NCBI RefSeq assembly: GCF_900198365.1 | Contig: NZ_FZMS01000036.1 | Location: 1 to 42,951 of the forward strand | DNA length: 42,951 bases | Direction of reading: 5' to 3' | Source of the DNA: Helicobacter bilis | Lineage (GTDB): Bacteria; Campylobacterota; Campylobacteria; Campylobacterales; Helicobacteraceae | Shown: in pieces, positions 33,099 through 42,882 of the stretch | How the letters are laid out: each line of letters starts with the position of its first letter | Numbering within the stretch: the stretch's first letter is position 1 | Program-made: the position numbers and the translations under genes | The notes under the pieces: model-generated | Told to the model about the DNA's origin: nothing | Databases searched by the model: none | The model's input: the letters and a program-made list of their open reading frames with translations, nothing else

Positions 33099-35651
33099 AT
33101 GAGAGTAACATTTGGGACAAAATACAATCAAATGCTAAATAATAATGGCAATATTACCTCAAACCTTAATGATATGAATACAAAGATTGCAAGTGGCAAA
33201 AAGATTCAGTATGGTTGGCAAGATGCAAGTGTGTCAAATCAGAATCTAAAACTAGAATATGATGAAACGACTTTGCAGCAAGGCATAGATGTAGCACGCA
33301 CTGCTGAAACTCAAACTCTAAATACAGATAAGGCTTTGCAAGAGATTTCACTTGCGATGGTGCAGTTTAAAACAAAGCTTTTACATGCGGCAAATGACTT
33401 ACACACACCAACTTCAAGGGAAGCATTAGCAAGGGATTTAGAGGCTACAAAAGCACATATTATCAGCATTGCAAATACTTCTGTGGGTGGGAAGTTTATC
33501 TTTGCGGGAAGTAAAGTTGATGTGCAGCCTTTTGATTCTGTGGGGAATTATTATGGCAATGATGAAGAGTTAAGCGCACTTGTGAGTTCTAAGAATCTAG
33601 TCCCATTTAATATTACAGGTGAAGAGCTTTTCTATGGTTTTGATAATGATAAACACAGACTTATTACAACAAATGGGCGAATGCTTAATCAAACGCGACT
33701 TCACCCAGCAATTATGGATAATTCTGAAAAGCATAGTGAGCCAACTGAAGTGTATATTAAAGAAGATGATACGCTTAGAGACTTAATAGGCGATAATGAT
33801 AATAATCCACGAAATAATGGAAAAGAGTATTTCTATGTGCAAGGGGTGAATAGTCGCGGTCAAAGCTTTAAAGAAAAGTTTGCCCTAGATGTGGGCTTTA
33901 CAAATCCAAAGAATGCTACAACGGTGAGAGACCTGCTTGATAGAATCGGCAAGGCATTTGGCAATACACATGCAACAAAAGTCGTTGATGTGCGACTAAA
34001 TAATTGGGGGCAAATTGAGATTAAAGATTTGAAGCCCGGTAGCTCTAGTATTGACTTTCACATGATTTCTAGTGAAGCTGATGTAGAGAATCTAACTGAC
34101 CTTGAGAAGCTTGGGGCAAGAGTGCAGGTATATAGCAGTCAGAATCTTACTTCAGAGTTTAGTGCGAGTAATCTTAAGGGTGTGAATGATTTATATGATA
34201 ATCGCCTTACACACATCCCAACGACACTTATCCGCAAAGATAATGTAATGACAGAGATAGATACAAAGCTAGAAGATATTCTATCCGTGCCAACACGATA
34301 TATTAAAATCACAGGCACATCGCCAAATGAGAAAGATGGCACGATTAGCAATAGGGAGTTGGGTGAGCCTTTATTATTTGATATAAGAGGACAGGAAGTA
34401 AGAGATTTATTTGATGCGATTAAAGAGTATTTTGGTGGCAATGTTGATGTAGAGCTAGATCATGGACAGATTAATATCTATGATAGAAATGTGCGAAATA
34501 AAAGCACAGATACACTGAAGCCACCATTTGATGGAGAAAGGGGCTTTTCTATACGCCTTGAAACGCTTGATGAAAATGAAGAAGAGGTAAATGGCTTTAC
34601 CTCAAGTCTTGGTGTGAGTTATACAAAGACTGGATTCCAACAATTAGGATCAAAGATTCGGGGTAATATCTCACAATCTCTATCAGGGACTTCCGTGTTT
34701 GCAAATGATCACACAAAGCTTATTGAAGTAACAGATGGATCGCTTAATGGCAAAACCTATGGTTTTAAACTGCACGATCATAATGGGATAGAGCTTGAAG
34801 CAAGTATCACTTTTACAAAACAAGGAAGCTTTTTAGAGTTACCCGCACAACATAGTGATAAAACCATAAAGATTCCATTGTTTGATCCTTATGATGAGCC
34901 ACCAGCAGTAACGATTAGTGATGGAGATTCTGTAACTTATAGGCAGCTTATGGACGCTATGTCTATTGCCCTAAATTATAGCAATGAAGATGATAAATCT
35001 CTTAGTGCGGCACAAGTAAAAGGCGGAAAGCCTACTCAAGCACAAAAAGATGCGTATGAAGAACTACTTGATAGAGCAAAGACAAATATCACTATTGATT
35101 TTGATAGTGAAGGAAAGATTGAAATTCAAGATAATTTACGCGCAATTACGCGTATGACAATGATGTTTTATGACAAAGCACAAGATGACTTTAGTCCAGA
35201 AGCTATCCGCTATTCAAACGCAAATGTAAGACTTAATGCAAATGGCTCTCTTGTAGTAGATGACCCAAAGATTCACTTCTTTAGAGGGCTAGATGATGCG
35301 ATTCAGTCTGTAAGAGATGGAATCTATCGTGCAGGGGCTTTGCATGGGCAAAGATATGATGATACGATGAAAAGTCTTGGAATCCAAAATTGCATTGAAT
35401 TAATCGATCATTTAAGCGATCATATAGAAAAAGTCATATCAAAAAATGGAGCGCACACTCGCACATTCCAAAACTCTGTGGCAAGAAACGAGATTATTAA
35501 AACGCAAGTAAGCGGCATTAAAGGCGATACAATAGGGGCAGACTTAGCAGAAACTTATAATAAATTTACAAATCTAAGTAATAACTATCAAGCCGTGCTA
35601 TCATCAACAAATCGCATCAATAACCTTTCACTTGTGAATTATCTTAATTAA
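33099..35651 (+). CDS. flgL: Flagellar hook-associated protein 3 (hook–filament junction)
   Basis: An 850-residue protein, the large form of FlgL found in Helicobacter (more than twice the enteric size). The N-terminal flagellin-like helices (MRVTFGTKYNQMLNNNGNI … LNDMNTKIASGKKIQYGWQDAS) and the C-terminal helix (LAETYNKFTNLSNNYQAVLSSTNRINNLSLVNYLN) form the conserved D0/D1 coiled coil. The large middle (about 150–700) forms the exposed domains and is not conserved with other genera. It is exported by the flagellar type III system and joins the hook to the filament. AGAAGG precedes the ATG; a sigma54 promoter lies upstream. Confidence 0.94.
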   Translation: MRVTFGTKYNQMLNNNGNITSNLNDMNTKIASGKKIQYGWQDASVSNQNLKLEYDETTLQQGIDVARTAETQTLNTDKALQEISLAMVQFKTKLLHAANDLHTPTSREALARDLEATKAHIISIANTSVGGKFIFAGSKVDVQPFDSVGNYYGNDEELSALVSSKNLVPFNITGEELFYGFDNDKHRLITTNGRMLNQTRLHPAIMDNSEKHSEPTEVYIKEDDTLRDLIGDNDNNPRNNGKEYFYVQGVNSRGQSFKEKFALDVGFTNPKNATTVRDLLDRIGKAFGNTHATKVVDVRLNNWGQIEIKDLKPGSSSIDFHMISSEADVENLTDLEKLGARVQVYSSQNLTSEFSASNLKGVNDLYDNRLTHIPTTLIRKDNVMTEIDTKLEDILSVPTRYIKITGTSPNEKDGTISNRELGEPLLFDIRGQEVRDLFDAIKEYFGGNVDVELDHGQINIYDRNVRNKSTDTLKPPFDGERGFSIRLETLDENEEEVNGFTSSLGVSYTKTGFQQLGSKIRGNISQSLSGTSVFANDHTKLIEVTDGSLNGKTYGFKLHDHNGIELEASITFTKQGSFLELPAQHSDKTIKIPLFDPYDEPPAVTISDGDSVTYRQLMDAMSIALNYSNEDDKSLSAAQVKGGKPTQAQKDAYEELLDRAKTNITIDFDSEGKIEIQDNLRAITRMTMMFYDKAQDDFSPEAIRYSNANVRLNANGSLVVDDPKIHFFRGLDDAIQSVRDGIYRAGALHGQRYDDTMKSLGIQNCIELIDHLSDHIEKVISKNGAHTRTFQNSVARNEIIKTQVSGIKGDTIGADLAETYNKFTNLSNNYQAVLSSTNRINNLSLVNYLN

Positions 35652-35698
35652 TAGTGATAGCCTAGTATAGATTCCAAATACTCATCACAAGGGATTTT

Positions 35699-36571
35699 AT
35701 GTATAAAGCCATATTATTAAGCATAGGAAGTCCAACGACACTTGGAATCTATTATGAAGAAACAAGTCAAAAAGTAACAAGCATTAAAGAACCAAAGCTT
35801 ATTTTCATTTTGCGTATAGATGGGAAGACAAGCGATGTTTTACCCTTGCTTTTTGTATCGCATAATTTAGACAAAAAGACTACTTATAAAAGTTTAGAAT
35901 CTTTACTCACACCTGAAGTGCTATCTAAATGCAGTTTAGCTGAATGCCTGATTGATTCTAGTTTTTTACAAGAAAATAAAGGGATAAAACATGTTTTAAA
36001 AACACTTGATATAAAAGATTCCATAGATTCTATATATAGTAATCAAACTAATTCAGCCAATCGCCCAAATTGTATAGACAAGGGTGCAAATTTAGAGAAT
36101 CTAGACACTAAACACAATATATACTTTAATGAAAAAATAGATTCTAAAACACAAATAGATTTTATACAACTTAATTGTAGTCTTTCTAAAGCCTTACATC
36201 TACTTTCATATTTTATGCCTTTAAATGCGATCTATTATTCCCGTGGGGTTGGGAGTTTGAGTGCCATAAAGCTTACGCATGTATTTTTACATACCCTTTC
36301 TTTAAGTAGCGAGATTAAGCTATATGCTACAAATAGCTTTTATTTTAGCCAAGCAAATGAGATAAAAGCATTTGCAAATATGTCTTTTTATCTTAAACCA
36401 GATTCTAAACATATAGTTATCACAGATTCTAATGCTAAAGAGTATATTCATATTGCCCCAAGTAGCATAAATGATAATTTAGATTTATCAACACTATTTC
36501 TACCATACAGACTTATACATAATGATTTTTTAGAATCTTGCACGCCACTTTATGTAACCCCAGCAGTTTAA
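35699..36571 (+). CDS. Divergent TsaB-like protein (t6A synthesis)
   Basis: A 290-residue protein. The start MYKAILLSIGSPTTLGIYYEE fits the first strands of the TsaB/YeaZ actin-like fold, and AIYYSRGVGSLSAIKLTHVFLHTL (about 178–201) fits the family GPGSFTGLRIG…AKGLA helix, though with RGVGSLSAIK in place of the normal residues. The segment 95–150 is low-complexity (repeated DS, DSI, NL) and corresponds to nothing conserved. TsaB partners with TsaD in making threonylcarbamoyladenosine-37 on tRNA. This is the only family I can suggest; the match is weak but position-consistent. It is 47 bp after flgL and 60 bp before hldD. Confidence 0.5.
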   Translation: MYKAILLSIGSPTTLGIYYEETSQKVTSIKEPKLIFILRIDGKTSDVLPLLFVSHNLDKKTTYKSLESLLTPEVLSKCSLAECLIDSSFLQENKGIKHVLKTLDIKDSIDSIYSNQTNSANRPNCIDKGANLENLDTKHNIYFNEKIDSKTQIDFIQLNCSLSKALHLLSYFMPLNAIYYSRGVGSLSAIKLTHVFLHTLSLSSEIKLYATNSFYFSQANEIKAFANMSFYLKPDSKHIVITDSNAKEYIHIAPSSINDNLDLSTLFLPYRLIHNDFLESCTPLYVTPAV

Positions 36572-36593
36572 AGCAATACTCACAAAAACATGC

Positions 36594-36599
36594 TAAAAT
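36594..36599 (+). promoter_or_regulatory. -10 box of hldD–hldE
   Basis: TAAAAT in CATGCTAAAATCAC (extended -10), 32 bp before the hldD ATG. Confidence 0.5.
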
Positions 36600-36631
36600 C
36601 ACACAATACTTTACACATATAAGGCAAATTC

Positions 36632-37879
36632 ATGCAAAGCGTAAATACACAACAAATAGCACAGACAACAAAGCCAGATTCTCTAATACTTAATAATAAG
36701 ACAATACTAATCACAGGGGCAGCAGGATTTATAGGCAGTAATCTTGTAGAATATTTTGCTACACATCACAAAGACTGCAAGATTCTAGCCCTTGATTATT
36801 TTCGAGATTCTAAGACTTTCCCTAATGGCAATCCCACAACACTAGGGCATTTTAAGAATCTCTCTCTTTACCCAAATGTTGAGGCCTTATCACTTGATAT
36901 TGCAAATGAAAAAGAGTTAAAATCATTGCAAAGAGACTATGGTAAGATAGATTATATCCTGCATGAAGCCGCAGTTTCAGATACCACTTGCATGGATATG
37001 CGGCATGTTATGCAGGTAAATTTTAATGCGTTTAAAGCCTTAATCAAACTTGCTATGAAGCACGAAGCACATATTATATACGCGAGTTCAGCCGCAGTTT
37101 ATGGTAATACAAAGATTCCAAATAGTGTTGGTAGAAATGAAATTCCAGAAAATATCTATGGCTTTTCAAAACTTTGCATGGATAAGGAAAATGTGAGATT
37201 ACAAAAGAGTTTGCAAGAAAAGGGCATAGGGCTTATAGGCTTGCGTTATTTTAATGTATATGGCAGATATGAGTTTTATAAATACAAAACTTCATCTATG
37301 ATATTGCAACTATCACTACAAGCATTAAATGATAGAGTAGTCAGGCTATTTGAGTTTGGAGAGCAACAAAGAGATTTTGTCTGTATCCATGATGTCGTGC
37401 AGGCAAATGTAAGGGCTATGGAGCTACTTATGCTAACCTATGGCTTAAGAGATAAAAATAAACAAGCACAAGAATGGCATAGAATCCATAAAGCTTTCAA
37501 CGATATAAATATGCAACACACACCGCAAACAGAAGATATTGTATTGCAAAAATTATTTGGGCATGATTTTTTGGCAAAATCACAAAACATTATGCGGTCA
37601 TGGCTAGAGCATGGGGCAATATATAATGTCGGCAGTGGAATCTCGCGTAGTTATAATGATATTGTTGAGATTCTAAAAGAGAATCTAAAAGTAAGCTTTG
37701 AAGTGCAGTATATCAAAAATCCATATCCATTTTTTCAAAATCACACTTTAGCAGATAGCACAAACTTTTTACCAAACTACACACCAAACTACACATTAGA
37801 ATCTGGGATAAAAGACTATATTCCATATATAGAATCTATCTATAATGATATAAAAGAAGGGAAGAAAACATGGCAGTAG
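36632..37879 (+). CDS. hldD: ADP-L-glycero-D-manno-heptose 6-epimerase with an insertion
   Basis: A 415-residue short-chain dehydrogenase-type epimerase; the usual length is about 330. TGAAGFIGSNL (29–39) binds NADP, SNGNPTTLGHFKN-like PNGNPTTLGHFKNL (64–77) is typical of Helicobacter HldD, and the catalytic Y176xxxK180 lies in IYGFSKLCMD. A roughly 65-residue insertion (about 264–328, starting ELLMLTYGLRDKNKQ) interrupts the segment that in H. pylori reads straight from QANVKAM to GVYNVG. It converts ADP-D-glycero-heptose to the L form for LPS inner core. It overlaps hldE by 10 bp. Confidence 0.92.
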   Translation: MQSVNTQQIAQTTKPDSLILNNKTILITGAAGFIGSNLVEYFATHHKDCKILALDYFRDSKTFPNGNPTTLGHFKNLSLYPNVEALSLDIANEKELKSLQRDYGKIDYILHEAAVSDTTCMDMRHVMQVNFNAFKALIKLAMKHEAHIIYASSAAVYGNTKIPNSVGRNEIPENIYGFSKLCMDKENVRLQKSLQEKGIGLIGLRYFNVYGRYEFYKYKTSSMILQLSLQALNDRVVRLFEFGEQQRDFVCIHDVVQANVRAMELLMLTYGLRDKNKQAQEWHRIHKAFNDINMQHTPQTEDIVLQKLFGHDFLAKSQNIMRSWLEHGAIYNVGSGISRSYNDIVEILKENLKVSFEVQYIKNPYPFFQNHTLADSTNFLPNYTPNYTLESGIKDYIPYIESIYNDIKEGKKTWQ

Positions 37880-39285
37880 AAAAAATCAAAATCCTTGTTG
37901 TCGGGGATTTAATGCTTGATAAATATATATGGGGAAGTGCGAATAGACTCTCCCCTGAAGCCCCTGTGCCTGTTGTGCGAATAGAAGAAGAGAATTTTAG
38001 TCTAGGTGGGGCATGCAATGTAGCAAACAACTTAATCGCAATGGGGGCTTTTGTATCTATATATGGCGTTGTAGGCAATGATGCAGAGGGTAGTTTATTA
38101 CATGATTTTCTTGTGAATAAAGGCATAGATTCTCACTGCTATAAATCAAATCGCCCAACGACTACAAAAATGCGTATTATGGCATCAAAACACCAAATGC
38201 TAAGACTTGATAAAGAAAGTAATACCCCTTTAGAATCTAATATATATGAGGCCATGTTTGAAGATATACAAGGTAATATTACAGCATATCATTGCATGAT
38301 TCTAAGTGATTATTTAAAAGGCGTGCTAAGTCCAGCTTTTACGCAAAAGTTAATCAAACTTGCAAATAGCTTTGATATTCCAGTATTGTGCGATCCAAAA
38401 GGTAGCGACTATGCAAAATATAAGCACGCCACACTACTTACACCAAACAAAAAAGAGGCAATGGAAGCCACACATATAAATATCCATAACGATAAAACCC
38501 TACTTGAAGCTTTGCAAAAAATGCGTAAGATTTGCAGTATAACATATCCTTTAATCACGCTTAGTGAAGAAGGCATAGCCTATCTTGATAGTGATCTAGC
38601 TTTGCATAAAAAGCCTACAATCGCAAAAGAAGTCTATGATGTAAGTGGTGCAGGTGATACAGTCATTGCTGCCCTTGCCCTGCAACTTGCAAAAGGTGAT
38701 AGTATAGAAGAGGCTACAAAGTTTGCAAATGCTGCTGCTGCTGTTGTCATCGGTAAAATCGGCTCTGCTACCGCTACACTTAAAGAGATACAAGACTATC
38801 TCGCCCCAAAAAGAATATTAAAAGACGCTAAAGCAAAGATTGCCACAAACTTTTTAGAGATACAAGAAAATGTAAATGGCAAAAAAATAGTCTTTACAAA
38901 TGGCTGCTTTGATATACTGCATTACGGACATGTGAGCTATTTAGAAAAAGCTAGAAAGCTTGGCGATGTGCTTATCGTAGGCTTAAATAGCGATGATTCT
39001 GTAAAAAGATTAAAAGGGGAAGATAGACCTATTAACTCACAAATTGACAGAGCATTTATTCTAGCAAGTCTTGCATGTGTGAGCTATGTCATTATCTTTG
39101 ATGAAGACACCCCTAAGAATCTCATCTCACAAATTAAACCAGATGTATTAGTTAAAGGTGCAGACTATAAAGATAAGGTTGTGGTTGGAGCTGAATATGC
39201 AAAATCTGTGCAACTCATTGATTTCATCGATAACAAAAGCACGACAAATATTATAGATAAGATTCAAAAGCAGGTGCAAGAGTAA
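37870..39285 (+). CDS. hldE: Bifunctional heptose-7-phosphate kinase / heptose-1-phosphate adenylyltransferase
   Basis: A 471-residue two-domain enzyme. Residues 1–320 are a PfkB-type kinase (LGGACNVANNLIAMGA near 43–58; DVSGAGDTVIAALAL near 256–270 with the catalytic aspartate in GAGD). Residues 335–471 are a cytidylyltransferase-like domain with VFTNGCFDILHYGHVSYLEKA (HxGH motif) and GLNSDDSVKRLKGEDRPI. It makes D-glycero-D-manno-heptose-1,7-bisphosphate and then ADP-heptose, on either side of the GmhB phosphatase step. gmhA and gmhB, beside it in H. pylori, are absent from this window. Its start overlaps hldD, so the two are coupled. Confidence 0.96.
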   Translation: MAVEKIKILVVGDLMLDKYIWGSANRLSPEAPVPVVRIEEENFSLGGACNVANNLIAMGAFVSIYGVVGNDAEGSLLHDFLVNKGIDSHCYKSNRPTTTKMRIMASKHQMLRLDKESNTPLESNIYEAMFEDIQGNITAYHCMILSDYLKGVLSPAFTQKLIKLANSFDIPVLCDPKGSDYAKYKHATLLTPNKKEAMEATHINIHNDKTLLEALQKMRKICSITYPLITLSEEGIAYLDSDLALHKKPTIAKEVYDVSGAGDTVIAALALQLAKGDSIEEATKFANAAAAVVIGKIGSATATLKEIQDYLAPKRILKDAKAKIATNFLEIQENVNGKKIVFTNGCFDILHYGHVSYLEKARKLGDVLIVGLNSDDSVKRLKGEDRPINSQIDRAFILASLACVSYVIIFDEDTPKNLISQIKPDVLVKGADYKDKVVVGAEYAKSVQLIDFIDNKSTTNIIDKIQKQVQE

Positions 39286-39608
39286 AAAGTATATCTCACG
39301 CAACAAGTATTATAAAATATGAAAATATTGCAAAAAAGATCACAATAAATCGCTTTGTTAAATTTATTTGTGTAATAAAGAAACATATTTTGTAGATTTA
39401 TAAACTTTGTAAATAAAACTTTATGAAATTTAAAAATAATTTAAACTCATCTTATAGAATACGCCCTTAGTTTATCGCGTAAACTACAAAGATACTGCTT
39501 CATCTACTCACAATATATTATGTTTATTCAGTCTTAAAAAAACATTCATTGTGAAAAAGTAAGTTGATAGCATACAAAAAAAATATTTCATTGTGAAGGG
39601 AGATAATT
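39286..39608. other. Intergenic region upstream of the chemoreceptor
   Basis: 323 bp, AT-rich. TATAGAAT at 39453–39460 is a possible -10 about 150 bp before the start. No flagellar-type sigma28 motif is clear on the plus strand, and no terminator for hldE is visible. Confidence 0.45.
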
Positions 39609-41603
39609 GTGAATTTAGCTGTTAAAACTCGGGTGGCTCTCATTGCTAGTTTTATTATTGCTGTGGCGATTATAGGACTTAGTATCGGCAATATGATAAT
39701 GAATAAAAAGGTATCAATGGGGAATGCCCTGCATGCACAAGCAGAACAACTGTATGCAGTAGATTCAATATTACAAGATGTAAATATTCGATCTGCTATG
39801 GCACTTAAAGGACTTGCCTCTATGATAGAATCTATGCCTTATGAAAAGCTAGATTCTAAGGAAGAGATTATTGCTAATGTTGGACCATTATTAAGGGGAC
39901 ACAGAATCACTGCAGGACTACTTGGAAGCTATATTGGTTTGCCAACGGGTGAAATTATAGAAGATAATATTACAAATACAACAAAACCCTTTAGCGTAAG
40001 GGGTGGTCAAGGACAAAGCTATAATGCCGCACAACGCGGTTGGTATATCGGTGCGGTAAAAAATAATGGATTATTTCAAACAGAAGCGTATCAAGATGAT
40101 GTTACAGGAGAACCAAGCGTTACCTATGCTATGCCGATACATAAAAATGGACAGCTAATAGGTGTCGTTGGTGTTGATATTTTACTGACTTCATTACAAA
40201 AAGTCTTTGATGATCTTAGTGCCACAGGTAGTAACATATTTGCATTAGATAATGCAAATATCCCCTATGTTGCTACAAATAAGGACATTATTTTAAAAGA
40301 ACTGCCTATTTTTAAACAGATTGCCACAATATCAAGTCAAACAAAAGATTTTGAAGATTTTGTAGTCAATGACAATGGCATTGATAAAATAACACAATGT
40401 AAAACAAGCAAAAGCAATGAGTTTGCCACATATACGCTATGCTCTTTTGAGCCTATCGAAAATATAGAGGGTCCTATCACTCGTATAGGCTATATTCAAA
40501 TAGGCGTTGGGCTTGTATCAGCATTAGTTATTAGCCTTATGCTCTATGCTGCCGTTGGATACTATCTTAAACCACTTACGCAAATTTCTCGTGGTTTAGT
40601 TGATTTCTTTGCATTTCTTAATCATGAAAAAAGTCATGCCACAAAGATTGGAATCACAGCAAATAATGAGTTTGGTTTGATGGCTCAAGCCATAGATTCT
40701 AATATTGAAAAGACTCAACATTCACTGAAGCAAGATTCTATGCTTGTTGATGAAGTTATGGAAATTGTCAATGAGGCAAAAGAAGGGAGATTTGGCAAAA
40801 ATGTAACACATGAAAGCCATAATCCACAAATAAATAAGCTAAAAGATTCTCTAAATGAAATGTCTCATACGCTTTTCTTGCTTGTAGGTGATAATCTTGC
40901 TGAAGCGAAAAAGGTATTTGAATCATTTGAGCAAAATGACTTCACACCAAGGATTGAGAACGCACAAGGGCTAGAAGCAGGGTTAAATCAGCTTGGAGAT
41001 TCCATTGTGTCTATGTTGCGGGTATCAGCACAATATGCGAAAGAACTTGATTCTAAGTCAAAAGAGTTAGAAGAATCAGTGCATATACTCTCACAAGGTG
41101 CTACAACACAAGCAAGCTCACTGCAACAAACAGCGACTGCAATCGAACAAATCACTTCATCAATGCAAAATGTCTCAGGCAGAACGGGTGAAGTGATCAA
41201 TCAAAGCGAAGACATTAAAAATGTTATAAGCATTATTAGAGATATTGCCGATCAAACAAACTTGCTTGCATTAAACGCAGCAATTGAAGCTGCAAGGGCT
41301 GGAGAGCATGGCAGGGGCTTTGCAGTCGTAGCTGATGAGGTAAGAAAACTCGCTGAAAGAACACAAAAGTCTCTAAGTGAGATTGAAGCAAATACAAATG
41401 TTTTAGTCCAAAGCATTAACGACATGGCGGAATCTATAAAGGAACAAGCACAAGGTATAGAACAGATTAATGAATCTGTCTCACAACTAGAGAGTATTAC
41501 GCAGCAAAATGCAAGCATTGCAAACCATTCTCAAGAAATTGGCAATTCACTTGATGAAGTGGCAAAAAAGATTCTAGAAGATGTCAATAGAAAGAAATTT
41601 TAA
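39609..41603 (+). CDS. Methyl-accepting chemotaxis protein with dCACHE sensor
   Basis: A 664-residue receptor. Membrane segments are at about 9–31 and 295–318, enclosing a periplasmic double-CACHE domain. That domain has Y138, R143, W145 and Y146 (YNAAQRGWY), Y161 with D163/D164, and D190 (GVVGVD), the residue pattern known for amino-acid-binding dCACHE_1 sensors. A HAMP-like linker follows, then the signalling hairpin with [20 protein letters not shown] and [12 protein letters not shown]. The C-terminus DVNRKKF lacks an NWETF-type pentapeptide for CheR. The start is GTG at 39609 with GGGAG 7 bp upstream. Confidence 0.92.
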   Translation: MNLAVKTRVALIASFIIAVAIIGLSIGNMIMNKKVSMGNALHAQAEQLYAVDSILQDVNIRSAMALKGLASMIESMPYEKLDSKEEIIANVGPLLRGHRITAGLLGSYIGLPTGEIIEDNITNTTKPFSVRGGQGQSYNAAQRGWYIGAVKNNGLFQTEAYQDDVTGEPSVTYAMPIHKNGQLIGVVGVDILLTSLQKVFDDLSATGSNIFALDNANIPYVATNKDIILKELPIFKQIATISSQTKDFEDFVVNDNGIDKITQCKTSKSNEFATYTLCSFEPIENIEGPITRIGYIQIGVGLVSALVISLMLYAAVGYYLKPLTQISRGLVDFFAFLNHEKSHATKIGITANNEFGLMAQAIDSNIEKTQHSLKQDSMLVDEVMEIVNEAKEGRFGKNVTHESHNPQINKLKDSLNEMSHTLFLLVGDNLAEAKKVFESFEQNDFTPRIENAQGLEAGLNQLGDSIVSMLRVSAQYAKELDSKSKELEESVHILSQGATTQASSLQQTATAIEQITSSMQNVSGRTGEVINQSEDIKNVISIIRDIADQTNLLALNAAIEAARAGEHGRGFAVVADEVRKLAERTQKSLSEIEANTNVLVQSINDMAESIKEQAQGIEQINESVSQLESITQQNASIANHSQEIGNSLDEVAKKILEDVNRKKF

Positions 41604-41677
41604 AGACAAGGTTGCAACATAAATCTATCCTTATAGCATTGCAAGCTGACTTCAACGCCATATTTATGCAAGCTTGC

Positions 41678-41683
41678 TATAAT
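41678..41683 (+). promoter_or_regulatory. -10 box of the GSP-synthase-like gene
   Basis: TATAAT in CTTGCTATAATAGC (extended -10), 29 bp before the ATG. Confidence 0.65.
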
Positions 41684-41712
41684 AGCAGACATTTTACTCA
41701 CAAAGGATAGAT

Positions 41713-42882
41713 ATGCGTATTACCACACTAAAGCCTTTTAATAAACAAGAATTTGAACACATGGGATTACTTTGGCACACAGACCCGGACAATACAGATT
41801 ATATTAGCAATGAACTCATACATGTAAGCGAGGCAGAAGCTGATGCCTATTATGATGCGTGTAATGAACTATATGATATGTATGTAGAAGCGGCAAGTTA
41901 TGTCATTGAAAATAATCTTTTCTATGAGCTTGATATACCAAACTCACTCATTGATACAATCGTGCAGAGTTTTGAAGAAGATGTGCATTGGCATATTTAT
42001 GGTCGCTTTGACTTAGCTGGTGGGCTTGATGGCAGCCCAATTAAACTTTTAGAGTTTAATGCTGATACGCCGACTATGCTATATGAAAGTGCAGCAGTGC
42101 AATATGCGCTTTTAAAGGCGAATGGCTATGATAGCGATGCACAATTTAATAATATCTATACAGCAATTTCGCAAAATTTTCAACGCCTTATTACATTGAG
42201 TGATGATGTGAGTAATTTCCATGAGATATATGAGGGCTGGAAGATTCTATTCTCAAGTATCCGTGGCAGTGATGAAGAAGAAAAGACTATTAGATTCTTG
42301 CAAGATATGGCACATGATGCGGGCTTGCATACAGATTTTTGCTATGTTGATGAAGTGCAACTAAGCCCTACTGATGGAATCTTTTATAATGATACAAACT
42401 TTGAATTTTGGTTTAAGTTTATCCCATGGGAGAATATCAGCATTGATGAGCCAGAACTAGCCTTGATTATCAATGATATTATGGCAAACAAAAAGGCGAT
42501 TTTTCTAAATCCAGCTTACACTATCCTTTTTCAAAGCAAACGCATTTTAAAGATTCTGTGGGATTTGTATCCAAATCACCCGCTATTACTTGAGACAAGT
42601 TATAACCCACTCAATAAAAAGCAGGTTAAAAAACATGCCTTTGGCAGAGAAGGGGCAAATGTCAGCATTCTCGATGCAAATGGTAAGCCTATCAGCTCAA
42701 AAGATGGGGAATACGCTAATCACAAGGCAATCTATCAAGAGTTTTATCCACTTAATACGCATAATGGCTCATTTTATCAAGCAAATGTATTTTTTGCGTA
42801 TGAAGCATGTGGCTTAGGCTTTAGGAAAGGCAGTGAAATTATTGATAATTATTCAAAATTTGTAAGTCATGTGATTGATTAG
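41713..42882 (+). CDS. Glutathionylspermidine-synthase-family ATP-grasp enzyme
   Basis: A 389-residue protein matching the preATP-grasp synthetase domain of GspS and its stand-alone relatives (YgiC/YjfC type). The start LKPFNKQEFEHMGLLWHTD, then YGRFDLAGGLDGSPIKLLEFNADTPTMLYESA (about 97–128) for the substrate and ATP site, and the C-terminal LLETSYNPLNKKQVKKHAFGREGANVSIL, are characteristic. There is no amidase (CHAP) domain. In E. coli the reference enzyme joins spermidine to glutathione; Helicobacter is generally thought to lack glutathione, so the true peptide and amine substrates are unknown. AAAGGATAGAT precedes the ATG. Confidence 0.88.
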   Translation: MRITTLKPFNKQEFEHMGLLWHTDPDNTDYISNELIHVSEAEADAYYDACNELYDMYVEAASYVIENNLFYELDIPNSLIDTIVQSFEEDVHWHIYGRFDLAGGLDGSPIKLLEFNADTPTMLYESAAVQYALLKANGYDSDAQFNNIYTAISQNFQRLITLSDDVSNFHEIYEGWKILFSSIRGSDEEEKTIRFLQDMAHDAGLHTDFCYVDEVQLSPTDGIFYNDTNFEFWFKFIPWENISIDEPELALIINDIMANKKAIFLNPAYTILFQSKRILKILWDLYPNHPLLLETSYNPLNKKQVKKHAFGREGANVSILDANGKPISSKDGEYANHKAIYQEFYPLNTHNGSFYQANVFFAYEACGLGFRKGSEIIDNYSKFVSHVID

